Shown here: positions 23,311-32,150 of the stretch, piece by piece
Layout of the letters: the number at the start of each line of letters is the position of its first letter
Numbering within the stretch: position 1 is the stretch's first letter
Assembly: GCA_046154965.1 (NCBI GenBank)
Contig: JBJXDY010000027.1
Span: 62,001-126,000, forward strand
DNA from: DATKFM01 sp046154965
Lineage (GTDB): Bacteria > Pseudomonadota > Alphaproteobacteria > Dongiales > Dongiaceae
Direction: 5' to 3'
Length of the DNA: 64,000 nucleotides
The notes under the pieces: generated by a model
Seen by the model: only the letters and a program-made list of their open reading frames with translations
Databases searched by the model: none
What the model was told of the DNA's origin: nothing
Program-made: the position numbers and the translations under genes

Positions 23311-25059
23311 ATGGCGAAGCGACGGAATCATGTAGCTGCTGGTTTCACCGCGCTGGCTGTCATCCTGCTGGGATCGGCGGCCTTTGCGCAGGATCAACCA
23401 ACCGAAGAACAGAAGAAAGAGCACGAGACCGCCCCGCCCGGCCAGTACCAGCCGAGCCTGGACGTGCTCAAAGACGCGCCGACCGAGCAGCCGGGCGCCA
23501 AGGAAGGCGTGCCGACGCTGACCGCCGAAGAGTTCACATCGGCGAAGCAGATTTACTTCGAACGCTGTGCGGGCTGCCACGGCGTCTTGCGCAAGGGCGC
23601 CACTGGCAAGCCGCTGACGCCGGACGTGACCAAGGAACTGGGGCTCGATTATCTCAAAGCCTTCATCACCTACGGATCACCTGCTGGCATGCCCAACTGG
23701 GGCTCCTCCGGGGAACTGAACGATCAGCAGATCGAAGTCATGGCGCGATTCCTGCTGAACGATCCGCCGACGCCGCCCGAGTTCGGCATGGCCCAGATCA
23801 AGGAGACCTGGAAGGTCGTGGTCCCCGTCGACAAGCGGCCGACCCAGCAGATGAATAAGCTGGATCTGGACAACATTTTCTCGGTCACGTTGCGCGACAG
23901 CGGCGAGGTCGCGCTGATCGACGGCGACAGCAAGCAGATCGTCACCGTGATCAAGACCGGTTATGCGGTGCATATTTCGCGCATTTCCGCATCGGGCCGT
24001 TATCTCTTTGTCATCGGCCGCGACGCCAAGATCAACATGATCGATCTCTGGATGGAAACGCCGCAGTCGGTCGCGGAACTGCGCGTTGGCCTGGAAGCCC
24101 GCTCGGTCGAAACCTCGAAGATGAAGGGCTGGGAGGACAAGTACGTCATCGCCGGTTCCTACTGGCCACCGCAATTCGTCATCATGGACGGCGCGACGCT
24201 GGAGCCGCTGAAGATCGTTTCCACCCGTGGCATGACCGTGGACACGCAGGAGTATCATCCGGAGCCGCGCGTGGCCTCGATCGTTTCGTCGCACTTCAAG
24301 CCGGAATTTATTGTGAATGTGAAGGAGACCGGCCATATCCTGATGGTAAACTATGAGGATATCAACAACCTGACGATCACCGATATCGGCGCCGCCCGAT
24401 TCCTCCATGACGGCGGCTTCGACTCGACCGGCCGCTACTTCCTGGTGGCGGCGAACGCCAGCAACAAGGTTGCGGTTGTCGACACCAAGGAGGGCAAACT
24501 TGTGACCCTGATCGATACTGGGACCACGCCGCATCCAGGCCGCGGTGCGAATTTCGTGCATCCGACATTCGGGCCTGTCTGGGCGACAAGCCATCTCGGC
24601 GATGAGACGATCGTGCTGATTGGCACAGATCCGGAGAAACATCTGGATAACGCGTGGAAGGTGGTTCAAACCCTGACCGGCCAGGGCGGCGGGTCGCTGT
24701 TCATCAAGACCCACCCGAAGTCCGGTCACCTCTATGTCGATACGCCGCTGAATCCGGAGCCAGAGATCGCCGGCAGCGTTGCCGTGTTCGATATCGCGAA
24801 TCTTGAGGCCGAGTACAAAGTCTTGCCGATCGGCGAATGGTCCGGGATTGCCGAAGGCCAGCGTCGCGTAGTGCAGGGCGAGTACAACAAGGATGGGACC
24901 GAAGTCTGGTTCTCCGTGTGGAACGGCAAAGAACAGGAATCGGCCATCGTCATCGTCGACGACAAGACGCTGGAGCTTAAACAGGTGATCAAGGACAAGC
25001 GCCTGATCACGCCAACCGGCAAGTTCAACGTCTTTAATACGCGCAACGACATCTACTAG
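23311..25059 (+). CDS. nirS: Cytochrome cd1 nitrite reductase
   Basis: A periplasmic homodimeric enzyme reducing nitrite to NO, 582 residues including a Sec signal (cleaved near SAAFA-QD). The N-terminal cytochrome c domain has the haem motif CAGCH (86-90). The C-terminal eight-bladed propeller holds haem d1, with a candidate proximal His in HISRISASG and catalytic His residues in SSHFKPEF and TTPHPGRGANFVHP. The ATG at 23311 is preceded by GAGGGA and begins a proper signal peptide; the frame's earlier start at 23257 would overlap the regulatory box region. It heads the haem-d1 operon, with a hairpin in the 74-bp gap to nirE. Confidence 0.97.
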   Translation: MAKRRNHVAAGFTALAVILLGSAAFAQDQPTEEQKKEHETAPPGQYQPSLDVLKDAPTEQPGAKEGVPTLTAEEFTSAKQIYFERCAGCHGVLRKGATGKPLTPDVTKELGLDYLKAFITYGSPAGMPNWGSSGELNDQQIEVMARFLLNDPPTPPEFGMAQIKETWKVVVPVDKRPTQQMNKLDLDNIFSVTLRDSGEVALIDGDSKQIVTVIKTGYAVHISRISASGRYLFVIGRDAKINMIDLWMETPQSVAELRVGLEARSVETSKMKGWEDKYVIAGSYWPPQFVIMDGATLEPLKIVSTRGMTVDTQEYHPEPRVASIVSSHFKPEFIVNVKETGHILMVNYEDINNLTITDIGAARFLHDGGFDSTGRYFLVAANASNKVAVVDTKEGKLVTLIDTGTTPHPGRGANFVHPTFGPVWATSHLGDETIVLIGTDPEKHLDNAWKVVQTLTGQGGGSLFIKTHPKSGHLYVDTPLNPEPEIAGSVAVFDIANLEAEYKVLPIGEWSGIAEGQRRVVQGEYNKDGTEVWFSVWNGKEQESAIVIVDDKTLELKQVIKDKRLITPTGKFNVFNTRNDIY

Positions 25060-25068
25060 CGGGCAAAG

Positions 25069-25089
25069 GCGGGGCCGCTTAGGCCTCGC
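25069..25089 (+). terminator. Hairpin between nirS and nirE
   Basis: An 8-bp stem GCGGGGCC/GGCCTCGC with one G-U pair and a five-base loop, 10 bp after the nirS stop. It has only a weak pyrimidine tail (CTCTCCTTT). It may partially attenuate transcription into nirE or stabilise the nirS mRNA. Confidence 0.42.
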
Positions 25090-25133
25090 CTCTCCTTTGC
25101 GAAGAACCCATCGGCAAACAAGAAGACGCGGCC

Positions 25134-25925
25134 ATGAATGCAATGACGGCCTTTCCAGTCTATTTGGTGGGTGCCGGTCCCGGCGATCCGGAACTCATGA
25201 CGGTCAAGGCGGTACGGCTGCTGCAGGAGGCCGACGCGGTGATCTATGACCGCCTGATATCGCCCGATGTGATGAAGCTGGTGCCTGCGGGGGCCATGCG
25301 CATTTATGTCGGCAAGGCCAACCATCAGCACACCATGTCGCAGGACGAGATCAACGCCCTGCTGGCGCGACTGGCCCGTACCGGCCGCCGCGTCGTCAGG
25401 TTGAAGGGCGGCGATCCCTTTATTTTCGGCCGCGGCAGCGAGGAGGTCGACTATCTGGCGAGCCGCGGCATCACCTGCGAGATCGTGCCGGGAGTCACCG
25501 CCGCCGCCGGTTGCGCCGCCGCGGCGGGCATACCCCTAACGCATCGCGGGCTGGCGACCGGCGTACGCTTCGTTACCGGCCATTGCCGCGAGGATTCGGA
25601 TCTCGATCTCAACTGGGAGAGCTTGGCCGACCCCGACACCACGCTGGTGGCCTACATGGCCCTGGCGAACCTGCCACAGATTTCCCGCGAGCTGATTGCG
25701 GCCGGGCTTTCGCCCTCGACGCCGGCGGCCGCGATCGCCAGCGGCACACTGCCGAATCAAAAACTGTGCCGCGCGACGCTGGCCGACCTGCCAGCGCGCG
25801 TCATCGCGGCTGGTCTCAAGCCGCCGGTTCTGACAGTCATCGGCCGCGTCGTGGCGCTGGCGGATGTCATGGGTATCGAGGCCGATGATCCGCTGCCGGC
25901 GGCACGGTGGGCCGGCCATGGTTAG
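25134..25925 (+). CDS. nirE: Uroporphyrinogen-III C-methyltransferase (SUMT)
   Basis: A 263-residue SAM-dependent methyltransferase that makes precorrin-2 from uroporphyrinogen III, the first committed step towards siroheme and haem d1. Family motifs are LVGAGPGDPELMTVKA, VVRLKGGDPFIFGRGSEE and VPGVTAAAGCAAAAGIPLTHRG. It lacks the CysG N-terminal dehydrogenase/chelatase domain, so it is the stand-alone NirE/CobA type. It lies between nirS and nirC and overlaps nirC by 8 bp. Confidence 0.95.
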   Translation: MNAMTAFPVYLVGAGPGDPELMTVKAVRLLQEADAVIYDRLISPDVMKLVPAGAMRIYVGKANHQHTMSQDEINALLARLARTGRRVVRLKGGDPFIFGRGSEEVDYLASRGITCEIVPGVTAAAGCAAAAGIPLTHRGLATGVRFVTGHCREDSDLDLNWESLADPDTTLVAYMALANLPQISRELIAAGLSPSTPAAAIASGTLPNQKLCRATLADLPARVIAAGLKPPVLTVIGRVVALADVMGIEADDPLPAARWAGHG

Positions 25926-26247
25926 GCTCGCATTCGCAGCGGCTGTCATGACGTTGTCGGCGCCCCTGTTAGTGGCGCGGGCGGATGTTGCCGCGGATCC
26001 GCCGCCGCAGCGACAGGCGGATATCATCTATCAAATCGAGCAGGACTGCGGCTCTTGCCATGGCCTCACCATGAAAGGCGGTCTCGGTCCGGCGCTGTTG
26101 CCGGCCAATCTGGCGGAGAAGCCGGACGAGGCGCTGGCGGAGGTCATCCTGAACGGCGTTCCCGGCACGCCGATGCCGCCCTGGAACTTCGAGATCAGCA
26201 ATAGCGAAGCGGCCTGGATCGTGAAGCGGTTGAAGGAAGGACTTTGA
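25918..26247 (+). CDS. nirC: Small c-type cytochrome of the nir cluster
   Basis: A 109-residue periplasmic monohaem cytochrome c with a Sec signal (about 1-23), haem motif CGSCH (44-48) and a distal Met candidate in GTPMPPWNF. NirC can donate electrons to NirS and takes part in haem d1 maturation with NirF/NirN. The ATG at 25918 overlaps the nirE stop by 8 bp. The longer frame from 25864 is rejected because it lies in nirE. Confidence 0.92.
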   Translation: MVRLAFAAAVMTLSAPLLVARADVAADPPPQRQADIIYQIEQDCGSCHGLTMKGGLGPALLPANLAEKPDEALAEVILNGVPGTPMPPWNFEISNSEAAWIVKRLKEGL

Positions 26248-26248
26248 A

Positions 26249-27457
26249 ATGCGACGCCCGCTCCGTTCTCTGATCATTGCCGCGCTACTCGCATTCCTTG
26301 CGCTTGCAGTCGCGCCGACGCTGCGCGCCGATGAACCGGCGCCGGAGCTGCGCGGCACCGGCGACCTCGGACTCGTCGTGGAGCGGGCCAGCGGCAGCGT
26401 CCTTGTGGTCGATACAAGCGCGCGGGCGGCGTTGGGACGCATCGAAGGCTTGGGTGACCTTTCCCACGCTTCCGCGGTGTTCTCCCGCGACGGCCGCCAT
26501 GCCTACATCTTCGGCCGCGACGGCGGGCTGACAAAAGTCGATCTGCTGTTGCGGCGTATCGAGAAACGCATCGTGCAGGGCGGCAACAGCATCGGCGGCG
26601 CAATCTCCCAGGATGGCACGGTCATCGGCGTCGCGAACTATGAACCCGGCGGCGTGCGCCTGTTCGATGCCAGGACTCTCGATCTGATCGCTGACATACC
26701 CGCGGCCTATGGCGACAACGGCAAGCTGTCGAAGGTGCTCGGACTCGTCGACGCACCGGGCCGGCGCTTCGTCTTCAGTCTCTACGATGCCGGTGAGATT
26801 TGGGTGGCCGATGCCGCAGATCCCGCGCACCCCATCATCCGGCGCTATGCCGATATCGGCAAGCTACCCTATGACGGTGTGGTCACGCCCGATGGGCGCT
26901 ACTATGTAGCCGGCCTGTTCGGCGAGGATGGCGTGGCGCTGCTCGACCTCTGGAACGAAGGCTTAGGCGTGCGCCGGGTTCTCAATGGCTATGGCCACGG
27001 CGAGGAGGCGCTGCCGGTCTACAAGATGCCCCATCTGGAAAGCTGGGCCAGCACTCAGGACGAGATCTTTCTGCCCGCCGTCGGCCGCCATGAAGTGTTG
27101 ATCGTCGACCGCCGCACTTGGCAGGAGACCGGCCGCATTCCCGTCCATGGTCAACCGGTCTTTGTCGTTGCGCGCCCGGATGGGCGGCAGATGTGGGTAA
27201 ACTTCGCCCACCCCGACAACGACGTGGTGCAGGTGATCGATGTGCCCACGCGGAAGATCGTGAAAGAACTTCGGCCTGGCCCGGCGGTGCTGCATCTGGA
27301 GTTCACGCCGCGGGGCGATGAAGCATGGATCTCCGTGCGCGACGAGGATCGGATCGATGTTTATGACACCGAGAGCTTCGAGCGGGTCGCCAGCCTGCCG
27401 GCGGAAAAGCCGAGCGGCATCTTCTTCACCGCCCGGGCCAACCGCATTGGCTTTTAG
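26249..27457 (+). CDS. nirF: Haem d1 biosynthesis protein NirF
   Basis: A 402-residue protein with a Sec-type signal (RSLIIAALLAFLALAVAP) and a propeller related to the d1 domain of NirS. Conserved-looking blocks include SRDGRHAYIFGRDGGLTKVD, YDGVVTPDGRYYVAGLFGED and KMPHLESWA. NirF acts late in the pathway, converting the siroheme-derived intermediate towards dihydro-haem d1. The gene starts two bases after the nirC stop, at the expected place in a nir operon. Confidence 0.94.
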   Translation: MRRPLRSLIIAALLAFLALAVAPTLRADEPAPELRGTGDLGLVVERASGSVLVVDTSARAALGRIEGLGDLSHASAVFSRDGRHAYIFGRDGGLTKVDLLLRRIEKRIVQGGNSIGGAISQDGTVIGVANYEPGGVRLFDARTLDLIADIPAAYGDNGKLSKVLGLVDAPGRRFVFSLYDAGEIWVADAADPAHPIIRRYADIGKLPYDGVVTPDGRYYVAGLFGEDGVALLDLWNEGLGVRRVLNGYGHGEEALPVYKMPHLESWASTQDEIFLPAVGRHEVLIVDRRTWQETGRIPVHGQPVFVVARPDGRQMWVNFAHPDNDVVQVIDVPTRKIVKELRPGPAVLHLEFTPRGDEAWISVRDEDRIDVYDTESFERVASLPAEKPSGIFFTARANRIGF

Positions 27458-27464
27458 GTGGGTC

Positions 27465-27935
27465 ATGAACTCCGCGATCACGCCCGAAGCTGTTCTTGAG
27501 CGCGCGCTGCTCGACGAATTCCAGCGGAATTTTCCACTGGAACCGCGCCCCTATGAAATGCTGGCGGAGAGGTTCGGCACCAGCGAGGAAACGATTCTTT
27601 CAGTTCTGCGATCGTTGACCGAGGATGGACGCATCAGCCGCATCGGCGCGATTGTCACACCCCACAGCGCCGGCTGGAGCACGCTGGCGGCCATGGCCGT
27701 GCCCGGCAGCCGCCTGACGGAGATAGCCGGGCTGGTCAGCAGCTTTCCCGAGGTGAATCACAATTACGAACGGGAGCACCGACTCAATCTCTGGTTCGTC
27801 GTTACCGGCGAAGACCGCGCCCATGTCGCGTCGGTCCTGGAGGAGATCGAAGCCCGCAGCGGATTGACGGTGATCGATCTGCCCCTGCTCGAATCATTCT
27901 GCCTCGACCTGGGATTTCCCCTGCAATGGTCATAA
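27465..27935 (+). CDS. nirD: Siroheme decarboxylase subunit NirD
   Basis: A 156-residue Lrp/AsnC-like protein: an N-terminal winged-helix region with RPYEMLAERFGTSEETILS, then an alpha/beta domain with FPEVNHNYEREHRLNLWFVV. NirD/L/G/H together remove acetate side chains of siroheme, giving didecarboxysiroheme. The ATG at 27465 has AGGTGGG seven bases upstream; the frame's earlier codons overlap nirF. It overlaps nirL by 10 bp. Confidence 0.92.
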   Translation: MNSAITPEAVLERALLDEFQRNFPLEPRPYEMLAERFGTSEETILSVLRSLTEDGRISRIGAIVTPHSAGWSTLAAMAVPGSRLTEIAGLVSSFPEVNHNYEREHRLNLWFVVTGEDRAHVASVLEEIEARSGLTVIDLPLLESFCLDLGFPLQWS

Positions 27936-28453
27936 GCGAGAAAGACCGCGATCTGCTGCAGGCGCTATCGGCCGGGCTGCCGTTGGATCCGCGTCCCTAT
28001 GCAAAGCTCGGGGAACCGCTCGGGCTGACCGAGGAAGAGGTGATCGGCAGCCTGCGGCACCTGATCACGGCGGGTGTCATCAAGCGGTTTGGCGTGATTG
28101 TGCGCCATCGGGAGCTCGGCTATCGCGCCAATGGCATGGCGGTGTGGGACGTGCCGGACGAGTTCGTGTCCGAGGCGGGACGGCGGCTGGCGGCGCTGGA
28201 TTTCGTCACCCTGTGCTACCGCCGGCCGCGGGCCTTGCCGGACTGGCCCTACAACTTATTCTGCATGATCCATGGCCGGACGCGGTCTGACGTGAAAACC
28301 CAAGTGCGTCAGGCTGCCGAGGCAGCGGCAATCGACGCCGTCCCGCAAGCCATTCTGTTCAGTACCGCCTGCTTCAAGCAACGCGGCGCGCGGTTCAAGC
28401 GCGAACGGCCAGTTTCAATACCCGAACTGGAGGCCGCCGATGGATGCGCTTGA
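27926..28453 (+). CDS. nirL: Siroheme decarboxylase subunit NirL
   Basis: A 175-residue paralogue of NirD/G/H with the same winged-helix and alpha/beta plan. Signatures are IKRFGVIVRHRELGYRANGM and RRPRALPDWPYNLFCMIHGR. It shares these with NirH, whereas NirD and NirG share the NHNYEREHRLN-type motif, so two pairs are present. Start and stop overlap its neighbours (10 and 14 bp), indicating translational coupling. Confidence 0.92.
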   Translation: MVISEKDRDLLQALSAGLPLDPRPYAKLGEPLGLTEEEVIGSLRHLITAGVIKRFGVIVRHRELGYRANGMAVWDVPDEFVSEAGRRLAALDFVTLCYRRPRALPDWPYNLFCMIHGRTRSDVKTQVRQAAEAAAIDAVPQAILFSTACFKQRGARFKRERPVSIPELEAADGCA

Positions 28454-28883
28454 CCGCCGCATCGTCAACGGCCTGCAGGGCGGCTTCCCGGTCAGCGAGC
28501 AGCCTTACAAGGAGGCTGCGGCCGCGCTGGGGATCGGCGAGAATGAGCTGATCCAGCGCTTATCCCAACTCCTCGAATGCGGCGTCCTCAGTCGATTCGG
28601 GCCGCTCTATGACGCCGAGAGGATGGGCGGCGCGGTGACTCTGGCTGCCCTATCCGTTCCCGATGAGCGCTTCGAGGAAGTGGCCGGAATCATCAATGGC
28701 TTCCCCGAGGTGGCCCACAACTATGCGCGCGACCACCGACTTAACATGTGGTTCGTCGTCGCCACCGAGAATGCGCCTCGCCTTGCGGCCGTTCTCGCCG
28801 GTATCGAGGCCGCGACCGGCATCGCCGTGCTCAACATGCCGAAGCTAGAAGAATACTTCCTCGAATTGAGGCTCGACGCATGA
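28440..28883 (+). CDS. nirG: Siroheme decarboxylase subunit NirG
   Basis: A 147-residue NirD-type subunit with LLECGVLSRFGPLYDAERMG and FPEVAHNYARDHRLNMWFVV, closely matching the NirD motif block. It overlaps nirL by 14 bp and nirH by 4 bp (ATGA). It would pair with NirH in the decarboxylase. Confidence 0.92.
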   Translation: MDALDRRIVNGLQGGFPVSEQPYKEAAAALGIGENELIQRLSQLLECGVLSRFGPLYDAERMGGAVTLAALSVPDERFEEVAGIINGFPEVAHNYARDHRLNMWFVVATENAPRLAAVLAGIEAATGIAVLNMPKLEEYFLELRLDA

Positions 28884-29389
28884 ATGTCATGTCACCCCGG
28901 CCTCCTATGCCAACCATCGACGAGATCGACCGCCGCGTCGTCGCGGTGACGCAAGGAGGGCTGCCGCTCACGGAGAGGCCCTATCGCGCGGTCGCCGAGC
29001 AGTGCGGCCTTGAAGAGACCGACGTGATGGCGCGCATCCGTTGTCTGCTCGACCGTGGCGTGATCCGCCGCATCGGCGCGGTGCCCAATCACTATGCGCT
29101 CGGCTACCGCGCCAACGGCATGTCGGTCTGGGACGTGCCGGACGAGTGCGTCGCGGAGCTGGGCCGCCGGGTCGGCGCGCTGCCGTTTGTCTCCCACGCC
29201 TATCGCCGGCCTCGGCACTTGCCGTTCTGGCCGTACAATCTGTTCGCCATGGTGCATGGCCGCAACACCGACGAAATGCGGGCGAAAGTCGAGGAGATCG
29301 CCGGCCTGCTGGGCGCCGAGGCGCGCGCGCATGAAGTCCTGGTCAGCACGCGCATCCTCAAGAAGACCGGCCTTCGCATCGCCGGCTGA
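28880..29389 (+). CDS. nirH: Siroheme decarboxylase subunit NirH
   Basis: A 169-residue NirL-type subunit with VIRRIGAVPNHYALGYRANG and RRPRHLPFWPYNLFAMVHGR, paralogous to NirL. The ATG at 28880 overlaps the nirG stop as ATGA; the longer frame from 28748 is inside nirG. With this gene the full D-L-G-H set is present as four separate proteins. Confidence 0.92.
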   Translation: MNVMSPRPPMPTIDEIDRRVVAVTQGGLPLTERPYRAVAEQCGLEETDVMARIRCLLDRGVIRRIGAVPNHYALGYRANGMSVWDVPDECVAELGRRVGALPFVSHAYRRPRHLPFWPYNLFAMVHGRNTDEMRAKVEEIAGLLGAEARAHEVLVSTRILKKTGLRIAG

Positions 29390-29404
29390 AGGGAAGGACC
29401 CGCC

Positions 29405-30601
29405 ATGTTCCGCCTGAGTCATTTCATGCGCGAGCTGATCCAGCCGACGCCGGCGCGCCGCAGGCGGCCGCCCGGCCCGGTAGTCATCTGGAACCTGGTC
29501 CGCCGCTGCAATCTCAACTGCAAGCACTGCTATTCGCTGTCGGCCGATGTGGATTTTCCCGGCGAGCTTTCGACCGCCGAGATCCGCACCGTCATGGCGG
29601 ATCTGCGGGCTTTCGGCGTGCCGGTGCTGATTCTGTCCGGTGGCGAACCGCTGCTGCGTCCGGACATCTTCGACATCTCCCGCCATGCCAAGTCGCTCGG
29701 CTTCTATGTCGGCCTCTCCAGCAACGGCACGCTGATCGACGAGGTGATGAGCGAGCGCATCGCCGGTATTGGCTACGACTATGTGGGCATCAGCCTCGAC
29801 GGCATCGGCGAGGTGCATGACCGTTTCCGCCGCCAAGCCGGGGCGTTTGACGCGGCGCTCCGGGGCATGCATCTCTGCCGCAGCCATGGAATAAGAGTCG
29901 GCCTGCGCTTCACCATGACCGAGCATAACTACGAGTCCTTCCCCGCCATGCTCGATCTCATGGACCGGGAATCGATCGACAAGTTCTATCTCTCCCATCT
30001 GGTCTATGCCGGCCGGGGCAATCGCTACCGCGCCGATGACGCCTATCACCGCACGACCCGAGAGGCGATGGATTTACTGTTCGAGCGCTGCTGGCAGGAT
30101 GCACGGAACGGCGGCACGCGGGAATACGTTACCGGCAACAACGATGCCGACGGTGTTTACTTCCTGAAGTGGGCGGAACGGCGTTTCCCCGAGCGCGTCG
30201 CGCATCTCCATGCCCATCTGACGGCCTGGGGCGGCAATGCGTCCGGCGTGAATGTGGCCAATATCGACAATCTCGGAAATGTGCATCCTGACACGTTCTG
30301 GTGGCATTATGACCTGGGCAATGTGCGGCAGCGGCCGTTCTCGCAGATCTGGAACGACCGGTCGGACCCGATCATGGCGGGCCTTAAGGCCGAACCGCGG
30401 CGCATCAAGGGCCGCTGCGGCGCCTGCCAGTTCTTCGATATCTGCGGCGGCAACACCCGCGTGCGCGCGCTGCAGCTCACCGGCGACCCCTGGGAAGAGG
30501 ATCCGGCCTGCTATCTGACCGACGACGAGATCGGCGTCGCCGCCAGCCGGCGGGTCGAGCTTACACCTTACCGGAGCAAGCAGAATGCCGCGGCGGAATA
30601 G
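29405..30601 (+). CDS. nirJ: Haem d1 biosynthesis radical SAM protein NirJ
   Basis: A 398-residue radical SAM enzyme with the cluster motif CNLNCKHCY near residue 36 and the SAM-contact GGEPLLRPD. A C-terminal SPASM-like Cys region (CGACQFFDICGGN, then CY) can hold a second iron-sulfur cluster. NirJ replaces two propionates of didecarboxysiroheme with oxo groups. GGAAGG precedes the ATG. It overlaps nirN by 17 bp. Confidence 0.95.
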   Translation: MFRLSHFMRELIQPTPARRRRPPGPVVIWNLVRRCNLNCKHCYSLSADVDFPGELSTAEIRTVMADLRAFGVPVLILSGGEPLLRPDIFDISRHAKSLGFYVGLSSNGTLIDEVMSERIAGIGYDYVGISLDGIGEVHDRFRRQAGAFDAALRGMHLCRSHGIRVGLRFTMTEHNYESFPAMLDLMDRESIDKFYLSHLVYAGRGNRYRADDAYHRTTREAMDLLFERCWQDARNGGTREYVTGNNDADGVYFLKWAERRFPERVAHLHAHLTAWGGNASGVNVANIDNLGNVHPDTFWWHYDLGNVRQRPFSQIWNDRSDPIMAGLKAEPRRIKGRCGACQFFDICGGNTRVRALQLTGDPWEEDPACYLTDDEIGVAASRRVELTPYRSKQNAAAE

Positions 30602-32150
30602 CATTCCCGTCGCGGTCGCGACCTTGCTGCTGCTGGCACCGCCCGCGGCCGCCGAAGACGCCGAGGCGCTCTACCAGCAGAACTGTGCCGCCTGTCACGG
30701 CGCGGACCGGCTGGGCGGCACGGGTCCCGCGCTGCTGCCGGAGAATTTGCAACGGCTACGGGAAGCCGACGCCGCGAAGGTGATCGGCAGCGGCCGCCCG
30801 GCAACGCAGATGCCCGCGTTTGGCGAACAGGTATCCGCCGCGGACATCGATGCCCTGGTCAAGCTGATCTACGCGCCGCTGCCGCTGACGCCGGCCTGGG
30901 GCACCGCGGAGATCGAAGCATCGCGAAGCATCGTGACAAAGCCAGAGAGTCTTCCCGCCGGCCCCACCTATGCGGCCGATCCCTTGAACCTCTTCGTCGT
31001 CGTCGAAGGCGGCGATCATCACGTCACGATCCTCGACGGCGACAGCTTCAAATCCCTGGCGCGCTTTCCCAGCCGCTATGCCCTCCATGGCGGACCGAAA
31101 TTCACGCCGGACGGGCGCTTTGTTTACTTTGCTTCCCGGGACGGCTGGATTACCAAGTACGATCTCTATGGCCTAAAAACAGTCGCGGAGGTCCGCGCCG
31201 GCATCAATACACGCAACATCGCCATCTCGGGCGATGGCCATGTGCTGGCGGTGGCGAATTACCTGCCCCACAGCCTGGTGATCCTCGATGCCGGCGATCT
31301 GCGGCCGCTCAAGGTCATCGAGGTCACGGATTTCCGAGGCAAGGTGAGTTCCCGCGTCAGCGCCGTCTATCAGGCGCCAAGGCGTCAGAGCTTTGTCGTC
31401 GCCCTCAAGGACGTGCCCGAGTTGTGGGAAATCTCTTATGCGAAGGAGCCGCCGGCACAGTTCGGCGAGTTCGTCCACAGCTACGAGCAGGGCATGGTGG
31501 AGGCGATCGCGGCCGCGGCCGAGCCGTTCCCGATCCGGCGGACCGAGCTGAAAGAGCCGCTCGACGATTTCTTTTTCACGCCTGACTACGACTACCTGTT
31601 GGGTTCCTCGCGCGACGGGGGCCGCGCCATCGTGGTCAATCTCGATGTGCGCCACGAGATTGCCGAACTGCCGATTCCCGGCCTGCCCCATCTGGGCTCC
31701 GGTATCTCGTGGATGCGCGACGGGCGCCGGGTGATGGCGACACCGAACCTGAAGGAAGGCAGGGTCAGCATCATCGATATGCAGAGCTGGAAGGTGGTAA
31801 AGACAGTCGATCTTCCCGGCCCCGGCTTTTTCATGCGCAGTCACGAGAAGACGCCCTATGCCTGGGTGGATGCGTCCCTCGGTGACACCAAGGATACGCT
31901 ATACCTGATCGACAAGCAGAGCCTTGAAATCGCCGCCAAGCTGACGCCCTGGCCCGGCAAGACCGCCAACCACGTGGAATTCACCTGGGATGGCCGCTTC
32001 GCCCTGGTCAGCGTGGCCGATAGGGACGGCGCCCTGGTGATCTACGACACGGCGACACTGAAAGAAATCAAACGCATCCCGATGGCAAAGCCCGTTGGCA
32101 AATACAATGTCTATAACAAGACTCGTTTTTCCGAAGGCACCAGCCACTGA
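30585..32150 (+). CDS. nirN: Dihydro-haem d1 dehydrogenase, NirS-like cytochrome NirN
   Basis: A 521-residue periplasmic paralogue of NirS with a Sec signal, haem c motif CAACH (34-38) and a d1-type propeller. NirN oxidises dihydro-haem d1 to haem d1, the last step before insertion into NirS. It lacks the long Ala/Pro-rich linker of NirS before the haem motif. Segments matching the propeller include KYDLYGLKTVAEVRAGINTR and LPHLGSGISWMRDGRRVMAT. The gene overlaps nirJ upstream and the chelatase gene downstream. Confidence 0.94.
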   Translation: MPRRNSIPVAVATLLLLAPPAAAEDAEALYQQNCAACHGADRLGGTGPALLPENLQRLREADAAKVIGSGRPATQMPAFGEQVSAADIDALVKLIYAPLPLTPAWGTAEIEASRSIVTKPESLPAGPTYAADPLNLFVVVEGGDHHVTILDGDSFKSLARFPSRYALHGGPKFTPDGRFVYFASRDGWITKYDLYGLKTVAEVRAGINTRNIAISGDGHVLAVANYLPHSLVILDAGDLRPLKVIEVTDFRGKVSSRVSAVYQAPRRQSFVVALKDVPELWEISYAKEPPAQFGEFVHSYEQGMVEAIAAAAEPFPIRRTELKEPLDDFFFTPDYDYLLGSSRDGGRAIVVNLDVRHEIAELPIPGLPHLGSGISWMRDGRRVMATPNLKEGRVSIIDMQSWKVVKTVDLPGPGFFMRSHEKTPYAWVDASLGDTKDTLYLIDKQSLEIAAKLTPWPGKTANHVEFTWDGRFALVSVADRDGALVIYDTATLKEIKRIPMAKPVGKYNVYNKTRFSEGTSH

